DNA of 64,000 nt. It comes from Rhizobium tumorigenes (GTDB taxonomy: Bacteria; Pseudomonadota; Alphaproteobacteria; Rhizobiales; Rhizobiaceae). A program made the position numbers and the translations under genes. Below are positions 27,797 through 35,504 of this stretch, piece after piece. Below the pieces are notes generated by a model that was not told the origin of the DNA, made no database searches, and saw nothing but the letters and a program-made list of their open reading frames with translations. Every line of letters begins with the position of its first letter. The first letter of the stretch is position 1. Location: NCBI RefSeq assembly GCF_003240565.2, contig NZ_CP117255.1, forward strand, positions 3,600,409 through 3,664,408, in the 5' to 3' direction.

Positions 27797-28105
27797 GACC
27801 AGACCCGAGCCCAGTCTGGCTCTCCGGATGGATCGGTCGGAAAGCAGGGTATGTCGCGCCGCTATGGTTTCAATCCGCCTCTGGATGGCTGTTCACAAAT
27901 GCGCTCGGATAGGCTAACCAAAACCGGCCATGAATATCGACATGCCAGATTTGTCTATGGTTTATCTAGCGAATAACCGGCAAGCTGTCGAGGATCACCC
28001 CGCAATACAAGGTTGCTTCACCCTGTCGTTCACGAAGGCTTTATGGGTTTTCCACGCCGTTCGACGGCAACGCGACCGGGGAAACGCCAACAAACCGGCG
28101 ATGCC
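27797..28105. other. Intergenic region between cyaC and divergent glycosyltransferase
   Basis: About 310 bases between two divergently read genes. The first 95 bases next to cyaC are open in the cyaC frame and look like the true N-terminal coding sequence (encoding LGSGLVV before FLFVLM). The rest must hold promoters for both genes, but I see no convincing -35/-10 pair, GGAAC element or terminator. Confidence 0.5.
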
Positions 28106-29200
28106 ATGAAAATTGCCTTCTATGCGCCGCTAAAATCGCCCCACCATGCCGTCCCCTCTGGCGACCGCCTGATGGCAAGGCAGTTGATCGCAGCGCTCGA
28201 AATGGCAGGCCACAGCGTCGAGGTTGTATCCGAACTGCGCAGCTTCACGGCAACTCCGGATCCTGATTTGCGCGCGCAAATGACGACAAGGGCAGGCGAG
28301 GAGATCGCGCGCCTGCTGGCAATGCCGACGTCTACCAGGCCAGAGCTCTGGTTCACCTACCACCCTTATTACAAGACGCCGGACCAGATCGGTCCGACCG
28401 TCGCACGTGTGTTCGGTATCCCCTATGTCACCGCCGAAGCCTCCTATTCCGGGCGTCGGGATAAACAGGGCTGGCGCGAAAACCAGTGCTTGGTTGCCGA
28501 TGCCGTACGACAGGCCGCCGTCAACTTTTGCTTCACCGAGCGCGACCGGCGGGGGCTGATGGAAGCCATCCCTGAGGGTGTTTACGCTCATCTCCCGCCG
28601 TTCATCGACCCCGCGCTGTTTCAGGCGCCTGCGGAAAAGGCGCCGCGCCGGCTGATAACTGTCGCGATGATGCGCGATGGCGACAAACTCGACAGCTACG
28701 CGATGCTGGCGCGCTCTCTCGATTTGATTCGCGAGAAAGACTGGACGCTGACGATCATTGGCGATGGCCCCAAACGTCCGGACGTCGAGGCAATGTTCGA
28801 AACGTTCGGAGACCGGCGCATCGATTGGCTCGGCCAGAAAAGCCCCGACGAACTCGCCGTCGAGCTTTCGCGCGGTGGCGTCTATGTCTGGCCGGGGTGC
28901 GGCGAGGCCTATGGTCTCGCCTATCTCGAAGCCCAGGCAGCTGGCCTTCCCGTCGTTGCCCAGGCAACGGCCGGTGTTCCGGAAGTCGTCGTGAACGGCA
29001 AAACGGGCATCCTGGCGCCGGATGGCGATTTAGAGGCATTTGGGGCAGCGATTGCCGAGCTTCTCGACAATCCCCAGCGCAGTCGGGAGACGGGGGGCGC
29101 CGCGCGTCAATTCATTTTTGCCGAACGGTCGCTGGAGGCTGCATCGATGCGGCTGGACGCGCTTTTGCAGCAGCATCTGGGAGAACGATATGCGCGATGA
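28106..29200 (+). CDS. Glycosyltransferase family 4 protein
   Basis: 364-residue retaining GT-B glycosyltransferase. Start ATG 28106 (MKIAFYAPLKSPHH) begins at the first beta-strand; longer forms are not protein-like. The C-terminal half has LTIIGDGPKRPDVEAMF, VYVWPGCGEAYGLAYLEAQAAGLPVVAQATAGVPEVV, with the GEAYGLAYLEA donor-binding pattern (EX7E-like). It overlaps the following deacetylase gene by 11 bases, so the two are co-translated and probably modify the same glycan or glycolipid. The substrate is not identifiable. Confidence 0.87.
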   Translation: MKIAFYAPLKSPHHAVPSGDRLMARQLIAALEMAGHSVEVVSELRSFTATPDPDLRAQMTTRAGEEIARLLAMPTSTRPELWFTYHPYYKTPDQIGPTVARVFGIPYVTAEASYSGRRDKQGWRENQCLVADAVRQAAVNFCFTERDRRGLMEAIPEGVYAHLPPFIDPALFQAPAEKAPRRLITVAMMRDGDKLDSYAMLARSLDLIREKDWTLTIIGDGPKRPDVEAMFETFGDRRIDWLGQKSPDELAVELSRGGVYVWPGCGEAYGLAYLEAQAAGLPVVAQATAGVPEVVVNGKTGILAPDGDLEAFGAAIAELLDNPQRSRETGGAARQFIFAERSLEAASMRLDALLQQHLGERYAR

Positions 29201-29933
29201 GCGGCACTGGAAAAAATTGGGCAACGTGCTCGAGAGGCTGTCCGACGCCAATCGCGGCGTTCGGCTCTGGCTGCGCGATGACGATGCTATCGAACCGACG
29301 CCCGCCCTCGAGCGCCTGCTGGACATGACAAGGCATGCCTCGGTGCCGATAAGCCTTGCCGTCATCCCCACCTTCACCGGCCAGCCGCTAGCAGACAGGT
29401 TGGAGGGCGAGACCCACGCCGCCGTGACCGTTCACGGCTGGGCCCACGAAAACCATGCCGGCAGCGGTGGCAAGAAGTGCGAACTGGGGTCGGATCGCCC
29501 GCCCGCCGTGGTGCTTGGGGAGCTCGGTGACGGTTTGGCCAAACTCCGAGCGCTCCATGCCACCCGGCTCGATCCAGTGCTCGTCCCGCCATGGAACCGG
29601 ATCGACAAGACACTGCTGCCCGAACTAAAGCCCCTCGGATTTCGCGCCGCATCCGTCTATGGCAAGGCAGACATCGCCAGCCCTATCGAATTGATCAATA
29701 CCCATGTCGACATCATGGATTGGTCAGCAGGCATATGCCGCCCGCATTCCGCACTCGTGGATCTACTAGTCGCCGAACTCGAACGTCGCATGGATGGCAG
29801 CGACGAGCCGATCGGAATTCTGACCCATCATCTCGTGCACGACGAAGCCTGTTGGGATTTCATGGAAAAGCTGTTCGAAGTTACAGCTACAAGCGACGCG
29901 CGCTGGCATCCGCTGCGCGATCTATTGGATTAA
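29190..29933 (+). CDS. Polysaccharide deacetylase-like protein
   Basis: 247 residues from ATG 29190, which has GGGAG 6 bases upstream and lies inside the end of the glycosyltransferase gene. It resembles the NodB/polysaccharide deacetylase fold: RLWLRDDDAIEP supplies the catalytic and metal-binding Asp pair near residue 24, VTVHGWAHENH supplies the His motif, and VPPWNRID is the substrate-groove PPW element. No signal peptide is visible, so it should be cytoplasmic and act on a soluble or lipid-linked precursor, consistent with coupling to the glycosyltransferase. The stop codon shares the bases TTAA with the convergent gene's stop. Confidence 0.8.
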   Translation: MRDERHWKKLGNVLERLSDANRGVRLWLRDDDAIEPTPALERLLDMTRHASVPISLAVIPTFTGQPLADRLEGETHAAVTVHGWAHENHAGSGGKKCELGSDRPPAVVLGELGDGLAKLRALHATRLDPVLVPPWNRIDKTLLPELKPLGFRAASVYGKADIASPIELINTHVDIMDWSAGICRPHSALVDLLVAELERRMDGSDEPIGILTHHLVHDEACWDFMEKLFEVTATSDARWHPLRDLLD

Positions 29934-30760
29934 ACAGCCACCGTCTGGCCATCGAAAGCGGCAAATGCGCCGGGCAGCCGTTCGCGAGCTTTTGCCTGCA
30001 TGGCGTCCAGTTCATCGTCCGTACGCGATGGAGCGTGATGAAAGAGGGCCATGCGCTCGACACCGGCCATCTTTGCGAGCTTGACGCCTTCTTCCCAGGT
30101 CGAATGGCCGAACCCGCGATATTTCGTCATTTCCGGTTCGGTATAGGTCGTGTCGTAGACCACCAGATCGGCTCCCTGCATCAGGGCCAGAGCCGCTTCG
30201 TTGATCTGGTCGTCACGGTGCTCGGTGTCGTAGACAAGGGCGATGACCCGGCCGGCCCATTCTATGCGGTAGCCGACGGCACCGCCTGGATGATTGAGCA
30301 GCGCGGTGTGGATGACGATCCCTGCATGGGGCTCGATCACATCGCCGGGTTTGAAATCGCGAAAGCCGAGTGTCGCCCGGCAGATATCAGGCTCGACTGG
30401 AAACCATGGCGGCCGCATGAACTGGTCGATCATGCCTCTCGTGGTCGTTTTGCCGGCGAGATGTCCCGACCACAGGTTTACGGTGACGTTCGGATTGTAG
30501 ATGGGCTCAAAGAACGGCAGGCCGATAATGTGGTCGTAGTGGGAATGGGTGAAAAACAGGTCGATGTCCGTGACACCGCCTTGGCGCAACGCAGCCGACG
30601 CTTCGCGCACGCCTGTTCCAGCGTCGAACAGCAGATGCCTGTCGCCAAATTTGATTTCGATGCAGGACGTGTTGCCGCCGTAACGCTCGAATTCCGGGCC
30701 GGAAACCGGGATACTTCCCCGGACGCCCCAGAATTTGAGTTCAAGCAGATCGCTTTTCAT
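29930..30760 (-). CDS. Metallo-beta-lactamase-fold hydrolase
   Basis: Predicted cytoplasmic metallohydrolase of 276 residues. Motifs: ELKFWGVRGSIPVSGPEFERYGGNTSCIEI near the N-terminus, LLFDAGTG, the metal site HSHYDH (HxHxDH), LNHPGGAVGYRIE, and YDTEH and FHHAPSRTDDEL toward the end. The GVRGS...GGNTSC pattern is shared with phosphoribosyl-cyclic-phosphodiesterase-like and RNase Z-like members, but the substrate cannot be assigned. Start ATG 30760 (MKSDLLELKFWG) fits the family; an upstream in-frame start at 30871 adds 37 unlikely residues. It is divergent from glgX. Confidence 0.85.
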   Translation of the reverse strand: MKSDLLELKFWGVRGSIPVSGPEFERYGGNTSCIEIKFGDRHLLFDAGTGVREASAALRQGGVTDIDLFFTHSHYDHIIGLPFFEPIYNPNVTVNLWSGHLAGKTTTRGMIDQFMRPPWFPVEPDICRATLGFRDFKPGDVIEPHAGIVIHTALLNHPGGAVGYRIEWAGRVIALVYDTEHRDDQINEAALALMQGADLVVYDTTYTEPEMTKYRGFGHSTWEEGVKLAKMAGVERMALFHHAPSRTDDELDAMQAKARERLPGAFAAFDGQTVAV

Positions 30761-30877
30761 GCTCGTTTTTATACCAATTCCCCATTGCCGACAACGTAAC
30801 CACACTTTTTCCTTCATGCGAAGCCAGCAATTTCCATAAAAGTTCCCTGCAGGCGAAAACCAAATCACCAAAGACCC

Positions 30878-30896
30878 GGCGTCGACCTTCGACGCC
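30878..30896. repeat. Perfect inverted repeat, 8-bp arms
   Basis: The arms GGCGTCGA (30878-30885) and TCGACGCC (30889-30896) flank a 3-base loop. No T-run follows on either strand, so it is not a standard terminator. It lies 33 bases before the glgX stress promoter, in a position suitable for a regulator binding site or a transcript-end hairpin. Confidence 0.6.
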
Positions 30897-30928
30897 CACG
30901 CTTAACGACAGCTTTGTGCGATTTCACG

Positions 30929-30953
30929 GGAACCTAAGCATCGTCTTAACGTT
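30929..30953 (+). promoter_or_regulatory. Candidate EcfG/RpoE2 promoter of glgX
   Basis: GGAAC at 30929-30933, a 16-base spacer, then CGTT at 30950-30953: an exact match to the general stress promoter consensus of Rhizobiales. It reads toward glgX, leaving a leader of about 155 bases. It is the best of the five such elements found. Confidence 0.72.
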
Positions 30954-31115
30954 TCAATTCTCGGCATCATAACGCCTGCCGATCCAGAAATTTTGCAAAC
31001 GGTGCATCATCTCCTTGTCGATATTCCATCGCATAATGCCATGGCGCCTGTGCTCGACAACGCGATGGGCGCGTTCGCCTGATCTGACAACCAACCCAAG
31101 AACGGACATATCCTT

Positions 31116-33281
31116 ATGAGTTTTTCATTCTCGGAACTGGACTTTATGAAGCCGGAACTCGGCGCCGAATACACCGGCGCCGGAACGCATTTTGCGGTGT
31201 TTTCGGCCAATGCCGAGAAGATTGAACTTTGCCTCTACACGGAAGACGGCAAGACAGAGACAGCCCGCATGGCTCTACCAAAGCGCGAAGGCGATATCTG
31301 GTCGGGATACATCGCAGGCCTCGGTCCGGGCACAGTCTACGGCTATCGCGCGCACGGCCCCTATGATCCCGCCAACGGTCATCGCTTCAACCCTAACAAG
31401 CTTCTTCTTGATCCCTACGCCAAGCAGATCATCGGCGAAATCAAGTGGGATGATGCGCTCTACGGATATACGATTGGCGCAGAGGACGGCGATCTCTCGT
31501 TCGATGAGCGCGACAGCGGTCCGTTCATGGTCAAGGGCGTTGTTCAGGATCCGGATTTCGATTGGGACGGGGATAAGGCAATCCGCCGCCCCTGGACCGA
31601 AACCGTCATCTACGAAGCCCATGTCCGCGGGATGACGATGACCCACCCGGACGTTCCCGACGACCTGCGCGGCACCTTTCTCGGCATGTGCAGCGATCCA
31701 ATCATCGAGCACCTGACCAAGCTTGGCATCTCCGCCATTGAGCTCCTGCCTATCCAGTCCTTTGTCGATGACCGGTACCTGGAGGAAAAGAATCTCCGCA
31801 ACTACTGGGGCTACCAGACGCTCGGCTTCTTCGCGCCGATGAACCGCTTCATGTCGAGCAACAAGATCACCGAAATCAAGACGATGGTGCGAAAGTTCCA
31901 CGCTGCCGGCATCGAAGTGATCATGGACGTCGTCTACAATCATACTGCCGAGGGTTCCGAACGTGGACCGACAATGAGCTTCAGGGGGCTGGACAACCAG
32001 AGCTACTATCGCCTGTCGCCGGACGATCAGCGCCACACCTTCGATACCACAGGCACCGGCAATACCCTCAACGTGTCGCATCCGATGGTGCTGCGTATGG
32101 TGCTCGACAGCCTTCGTTATTGGGTCGGCGTTATGCACATCGACGGTTTCCGCTTCGATCTGGCGAGCACGCTCGGCCGCGAGGAAATGGATTTCGACCG
32201 CCAGGGCGGCTTTTTCGACGCCATTCGCCAGGATCCGGTCCTGGCCGGCGTCAAGCTGATTGCCGAGCCGTGGGACATCGGCGAGGGCGGTTATCAGGTT
32301 GGCGGCTTTCCCTATCCCTTCCGCGAATGGAACGATAAGTTCCGCGACACCGTCCGGACCTACTGGACAGGCGAGGGCGGCCAGATTTCAAAGCTTGCCA
32401 CGCGTCTCGCTGGCTCGGCACGGCAGTTCAACCACTCAGATCGTGGCGCCACCACGTCTATTAATCTGCTGAGCGCCCATGACGGCTTCACATTGATGGA
32501 CACCGTGTCCTTCAACGAGAAGCACAATGAGGCCAACGGCGAAAACAATAATGACGGCCATTCCGACAATCACTCGGACAACATGGGCGTGGAAGGCGCG
32601 ACAGACGATCCGGAGATCAACGCTGCCCGGGCCCGTCGCCGTCGCAACATGATCATGACGCTGATGCTGAGCCAGGGCGTGCCGATGATTGTCGGCGGCG
32701 ATGAAGTCGGCAACAGTCAGGGAGGCAACAACAACGCCTATTGCCAGGACAACGAGATCGGCTGGACGGACTGGAACGGCCTGAAAGATCCCTTCCTTGA
32801 ATTCTGCCAGAAAGCAGTCGCCTTCAGGAAGGCTCATCCCGTCCTTCGCCAGGAGCGCTTTCTGACCGGCGACACGTCGGAAGACGGTCGCGCTGAGATC
32901 GCCTGGTTCAAGCCCGACGGCAACCAGATGGACGACGGCGCCTGGGATGATGGCGAATTGCGAGTCTTGGGCGTCTACATCGGCAAGAGTGTTCACGCCA
33001 CGGACAGCGAAGTCCTCGACGACCTGTTCATGGTGTTCAACGCCGGCGGCGACAGTGAATTCCATCTTCCTGAATTGGGAGAAGGTGAAAAATGGTGCCG
33101 CGTTGTAGACACTGGCACGGAAGAAACCTTCACAACTCATGAGGTCGAAAACACGGTTGTCGTCTACGCCGCCAGTGTCGCGGTATTCGCACCGAAAGCC
33201 GATGAGCCAGATCAGCCGAAGACTGCCGAGCGCAAGCGTTGGTTCCACTTTGGTCGTCAGGCTCAACCCGACAGGAAATAG
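31116..33281 (+). CDS. glgX: Glycogen debranching enzyme GlgX
   Basis: GH13 isoamylase-type enzyme that removes alpha-1,6 branches from phosphorylase-limited glycogen, releasing maltodextrins. 721 residues. An N-terminal CBM48-like domain (THFAVFSANAEKIELCLY) is followed by the catalytic barrel: DVVYNH (271-276), FRFDLAS with nucleophile Asp 348, AEPWD with acid Glu 384, and SAHDG with Asp 456. All catalytic residues are present. The released maltodextrins are substrates for TreY, encoded at 5835-8483. Its promoter carries the stress element at 30929-30953. Topoisomerase IB follows after 12 bases and is likely in the same transcript. The C-terminus (SVAVFAPKADEPDQPKTAERKR) has a short charged extension. 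Confidence 0.95.
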   Translation: MSFSFSELDFMKPELGAEYTGAGTHFAVFSANAEKIELCLYTEDGKTETARMALPKREGDIWSGYIAGLGPGTVYGYRAHGPYDPANGHRFNPNKLLLDPYAKQIIGEIKWDDALYGYTIGAEDGDLSFDERDSGPFMVKGVVQDPDFDWDGDKAIRRPWTETVIYEAHVRGMTMTHPDVPDDLRGTFLGMCSDPIIEHLTKLGISAIELLPIQSFVDDRYLEEKNLRNYWGYQTLGFFAPMNRFMSSNKITEIKTMVRKFHAAGIEVIMDVVYNHTAEGSERGPTMSFRGLDNQSYYRLSPDDQRHTFDTTGTGNTLNVSHPMVLRMVLDSLRYWVGVMHIDGFRFDLASTLGREEMDFDRQGGFFDAIRQDPVLAGVKLIAEPWDIGEGGYQVGGFPYPFREWNDKFRDTVRTYWTGEGGQISKLATRLAGSARQFNHSDRGATTSINLLSAHDGFTLMDTVSFNEKHNEANGENNNDGHSDNHSDNMGVEGATDDPEINAARARRRRNMIMTLMLSQGVPMIVGGDEVGNSQGGNNNAYCQDNEIGWTDWNGLKDPFLEFCQKAVAFRKAHPVLRQERFLTGDTSEDGRAEIAWFKPDGNQMDDGAWDDGELRVLGVYIGKSVHATDSEVLDDLFMVFNAGGDSEFHLPELGEGEKWCRVVDTGTEETFTTHEVENTVVVYAASVAVFAPKADEPDQPKTAERKRWFHFGRQAQPDRK

Positions 33282-33293
33282 CAGGCAGCTTCG

Positions 33294-34328
33294 ATGAGCG
33301 AAATATCGATCACAGATCTTGGTCTTGTGTATGTGAACGACAGCGAACCTGGTATTCGCCGCCATCGAAGAGGCACAGGCTTTTCCTACAAGCTACCGGA
33401 CGGCAGCGTGCTCAACGACGCGGTCCATCGCAAGCGGATCGCGTCGCTCGGTCTTCCGCCCGCCTATGACAATGTCTGGATCTGCCTGCAGGAAAACGGC
33501 CACCTGCAGGCAACCGGCATGGACGCGCGCGGACGCAAGCAATACCGCTATCACAAGGAGTGGCAGTCGCACCGGAGCGTGGAGAAATTCCACCAGCTTA
33601 TCGAGTTCGGTCAGGCGTTGCCGAAAATGCGCCGCGCCGTTCTGCGTCACCTCGATGGTGGTATGGATGACATCCATGGCGTCCTGGCCGCGTTGGCCAC
33701 GTTGCTGGACGAGGCGCACCTGCGCGTTGGCAACCAGAGCTATGCGCGCGAAAACGGTACCTATGGCGCCACCACCCTGCTGAAACGCCATCTTAAACTC
33801 AATGGCGGGCGTATCGAGCTTCGGTTCATCGCCAAGGGTGGCAAGAGGGTGCAGCGGAGCCTGAAACATCCGCGTCTGCAAAGGATGCTGGAAGAGATTG
33901 CCGATCTTCCCGGTCGCCAGCTGTTTGCCTGGAAAGACGAACACGGATTGCTGCGGCCGGTGGATTCGGGCCGCCTCAATCTCTACCTCGGGGAAATCTC
34001 CGGCCTTTCAGTCTCGGCAAAGACGTTTCGAACCTGGGGCGGCTCGCTCGCCGCCTTCACTTCCGCCCGCAACGCGCTGGAAAAAGGCATACGGCCGACG
34101 GTCAAGGAAATGTCCGAAGCATCGGCCGAGGTGCTTCACAACACGCCGGCAATTTCGCGTTCGAGCTACATACATCCTTCGATCATTGCGCTTGCAGACA
34201 AGCAGCATTCCCTCGACGAAGAGGTCTTTGCGCCCCTCGTCGAACCGCTGCGCGGTCTTCGGGCTGACGAAAACCGATTGCTCGATTTTCTGATCAGGCG
34301 CAGTGAACAGAGCAGTCCATCTGCATAG
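33294..34328 (+). CDS. DNA topoisomerase IB (poxvirus-like)
   Basis: Type IB topoisomerase that relaxes supercoils through a 3'-phosphotyrosyl intermediate. 344 residues. The N-terminal region GIRRHRRGTGFSYKLPDGS and IASLGLPPAYDNVWICLQENGHLQATGMDARGRKQYRYH is typical of bacterial TopIB. Catalytic residues lie in LRVGNQSYARENGTYGATTLLKRH (Arg, His/Lys region), KTFRTWGGSLAAF, and SRSSYIHPSII, with the nucleophile at Tyr 292. It is 12 bases after glgX and 72 bases before the small-protein/Ku operon. Bacterial TopIB is not essential and is patchily distributed; its placement beside Ku suggests a role in DNA damage or desiccation survival, an inference from context. Confidence 0.93.
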   Translation: MSEISITDLGLVYVNDSEPGIRRHRRGTGFSYKLPDGSVLNDAVHRKRIASLGLPPAYDNVWICLQENGHLQATGMDARGRKQYRYHKEWQSHRSVEKFHQLIEFGQALPKMRRAVLRHLDGGMDDIHGVLAALATLLDEAHLRVGNQSYARENGTYGATTLLKRHLKLNGGRIELRFIAKGGKRVQRSLKHPRLQRMLEEIADLPGRQLFAWKDEHGLLRPVDSGRLNLYLGEISGLSVSAKTFRTWGGSLAAFTSARNALEKGIRPTVKEMSEASAEVLHNTPAISRSSYIHPSIIALADKQHSLDEEVFAPLVEPLRGLRADENRLLDFLIRRSEQSSPSA

Positions 34329-34344
34329 TTAGGCCTCGGCTCCA

Positions 34345-34369
34345 GGAACCATTTGCCCCTGCAGCAGTT
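34345..34369 (+). promoter_or_regulatory. Candidate EcfG/RpoE2 promoter of the small-protein/Ku operon
   Basis: GGAAC at 34345-34349, 17 bases, then GTT at 34367-34369. It lies between topoisomerase IB and the 83-residue ORF; transcription would start about 25 bases before the ATG at 34401. This would place a Ku gene in the general stress regulon. Confidence 0.6.
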
Positions 34370-34400
34370 GCAACCGGAACGATGCTTTATGGAGGTGGGG

Positions 34401-34652
34401 ATGACGAGCGTGCAAGATACCAAGGCCTCCAGGCAGTCGGATCCCCGCGACCGTCTTATCGTTGCACTCTACGCGCAGCTGAAGGCAGAACGTGAAACCC
34501 GCGAGGCGCTTGAATGGCTCATCCATAACGGCACCTTGTCGAGCGAGGTACTTGAGGCGGTCGCGGGCGACGCTGTGCCCGCTGTCAGCAGTGATGAACT
34601 GGCTGCCGTCGAAAAGATCGTCGCTTTAGACAACCGTCGTCGTGGGCACTGA
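34401..34652 (+). CDS. Small protein of unknown function upstream of ku
   Basis: 83 residues beginning MTSVQDTKASRQ. The start has GGAGG 5-9 bases upstream. The product is soluble, mostly helical and charged, with RDRLIVALYAQLKAERETREALEWLIHNGTLS as its core; this could be a short coiled coil. I recognise no family. It ends two bases before the ku ATG, so it is almost certainly co-transcribed and perhaps translationally coupled with it. The candidate stress promoter at 34345-34369 serves both. A link to end joining is guilt by association only. Confidence 0.7.
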   Translation: MTSVQDTKASRQSDPRDRLIVALYAQLKAERETREALEWLIHNGTLSSEVLEAVAGDAVPAVSSDELAAVEKIVALDNRRRGH

Positions 34653-34654
34653 TC

Positions 34655-35488
34655 ATGACAGCACGAGCAAGCTGGAAGGGGCAGTTGACCATCGGCGCAC
34701 TAAGTTGCTCGGTAGGGCTCTACACTGCAGTATCGTCCTCCGAACGTCTTTCATTCCACATCATCAATCGCAAGACGGGCAATCGCGTCGAGCGCCAGTT
34801 CGTCGACAGCGAGACCGGCAAGCCCGTGGAACGCGACGATCAGGTCAAAGGCTACCTGCTGGACGATGGTGAGTACCTCGTCATGGAAGGCGACGAGCTT
34901 GCCTCGATAGTCCCCGAAAGCGACAAGGTCCTGTCGATCGAAAGCTTTATCGCCTGGGACGAGATCGACCGGCTCTATTTCGACCGACCCTATTTCCTGA
35001 TGCCGGTCGGCGACGATGATCGCGAGGTCCTGGCGCTGGTGATCGAAGCGATGAACCGGGAAAAAGTTGCCGCTCTCGCCCACGCTGTTCTTTTCCGTCG
35101 GTACCGGACGTTGCTGGTCCGACCCTATGAAAAGGGTCTCGTCGCCACAATGCTCAATTTCGACTACGAGGTCCGTTCCGAGGCCGATGCCTTCGAGGAT
35201 ATACCCGAGCTCGAGGTGACAGGCGAAATGCTGGAGTTGGCAAGCCATATCATCGATACCAAGAAGGGCACCTTCGACGCCTCGGCCTTTGACGACCGAT
35301 ATGAGGAGGCATTGGTGGAACTGGTCAAGGCGAAGGTGGAGGGCAAGCCTCTGCCGAAGAAGCGGCCGGTGAAGGAAGAAAAGGTCGTCGACCTTATGCA
35401 GGCCTTGCGCGAGAGCGCGGGCATGGTAAAGCCGAAGCGCGTGACAAAGACAAAGAAGACACCGGTGCAGGCAAAGAAAGCCGGCTAA
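34655..35488 (+). CDS. ku: Ku protein, non-homologous end joining (first copy)
   Basis: DNA-end-binding ring protein that recruits LigD for double-strand break repair. 277 residues, normal for bacterial Ku. Recognisable features are the N-terminal ARASWKGQLTIGALSCSVGLYTA, RKTGNRVERQFVDSETGKPV, DDGEYLVMEGDEL and the C-terminal Ku core ending EEKVVDLMQAL, then a Lys-rich tail (KPKRVTKTKKTPVQAKKAG) that probably contacts DNA. It converges with a second Ku gene 16 bases away. No ligD lies in this window. Rhizobia usually have several Ku genes, and a convergent pair under stress control fits the stress-induced Ku3/Ku4 pair reported in Sinorhizobium meliloti, but I cannot number these copies. Confidence 0.94.
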   Translation: MTARASWKGQLTIGALSCSVGLYTAVSSSERLSFHIINRKTGNRVERQFVDSETGKPVERDDQVKGYLLDDGEYLVMEGDELASIVPESDKVLSIESFIAWDEIDRLYFDRPYFLMPVGDDDREVLALVIEAMNREKVAALAHAVLFRRYRTLLVRPYEKGLVATMLNFDYEVRSEADAFEDIPELEVTGEMLELASHIIDTKKGTFDASAFDDRYEEALVELVKAKVEGKPLPKKRPVKEEKVVDLMQALRESAGMVKPKRVTKTKKTPVQAKKAG

Positions 35489-35504
35489 CCAGTTCGTGAC
35501 CGCG

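Larger units (their letters stand above)
30761..31115. other. Divergent intergenic region between MBL-fold gene and glgX
   Basis: 355 bases without a credible gene. It contains a perfect 8-bp inverted repeat with a 3-base loop at 30878-30896 and a GGAAC-N16-CGTT element at 30929-30953 reading toward glgX. The leader between that element and glgX is about 160 bases; no riboswitch was recognised in it. Confidence 0.6.
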
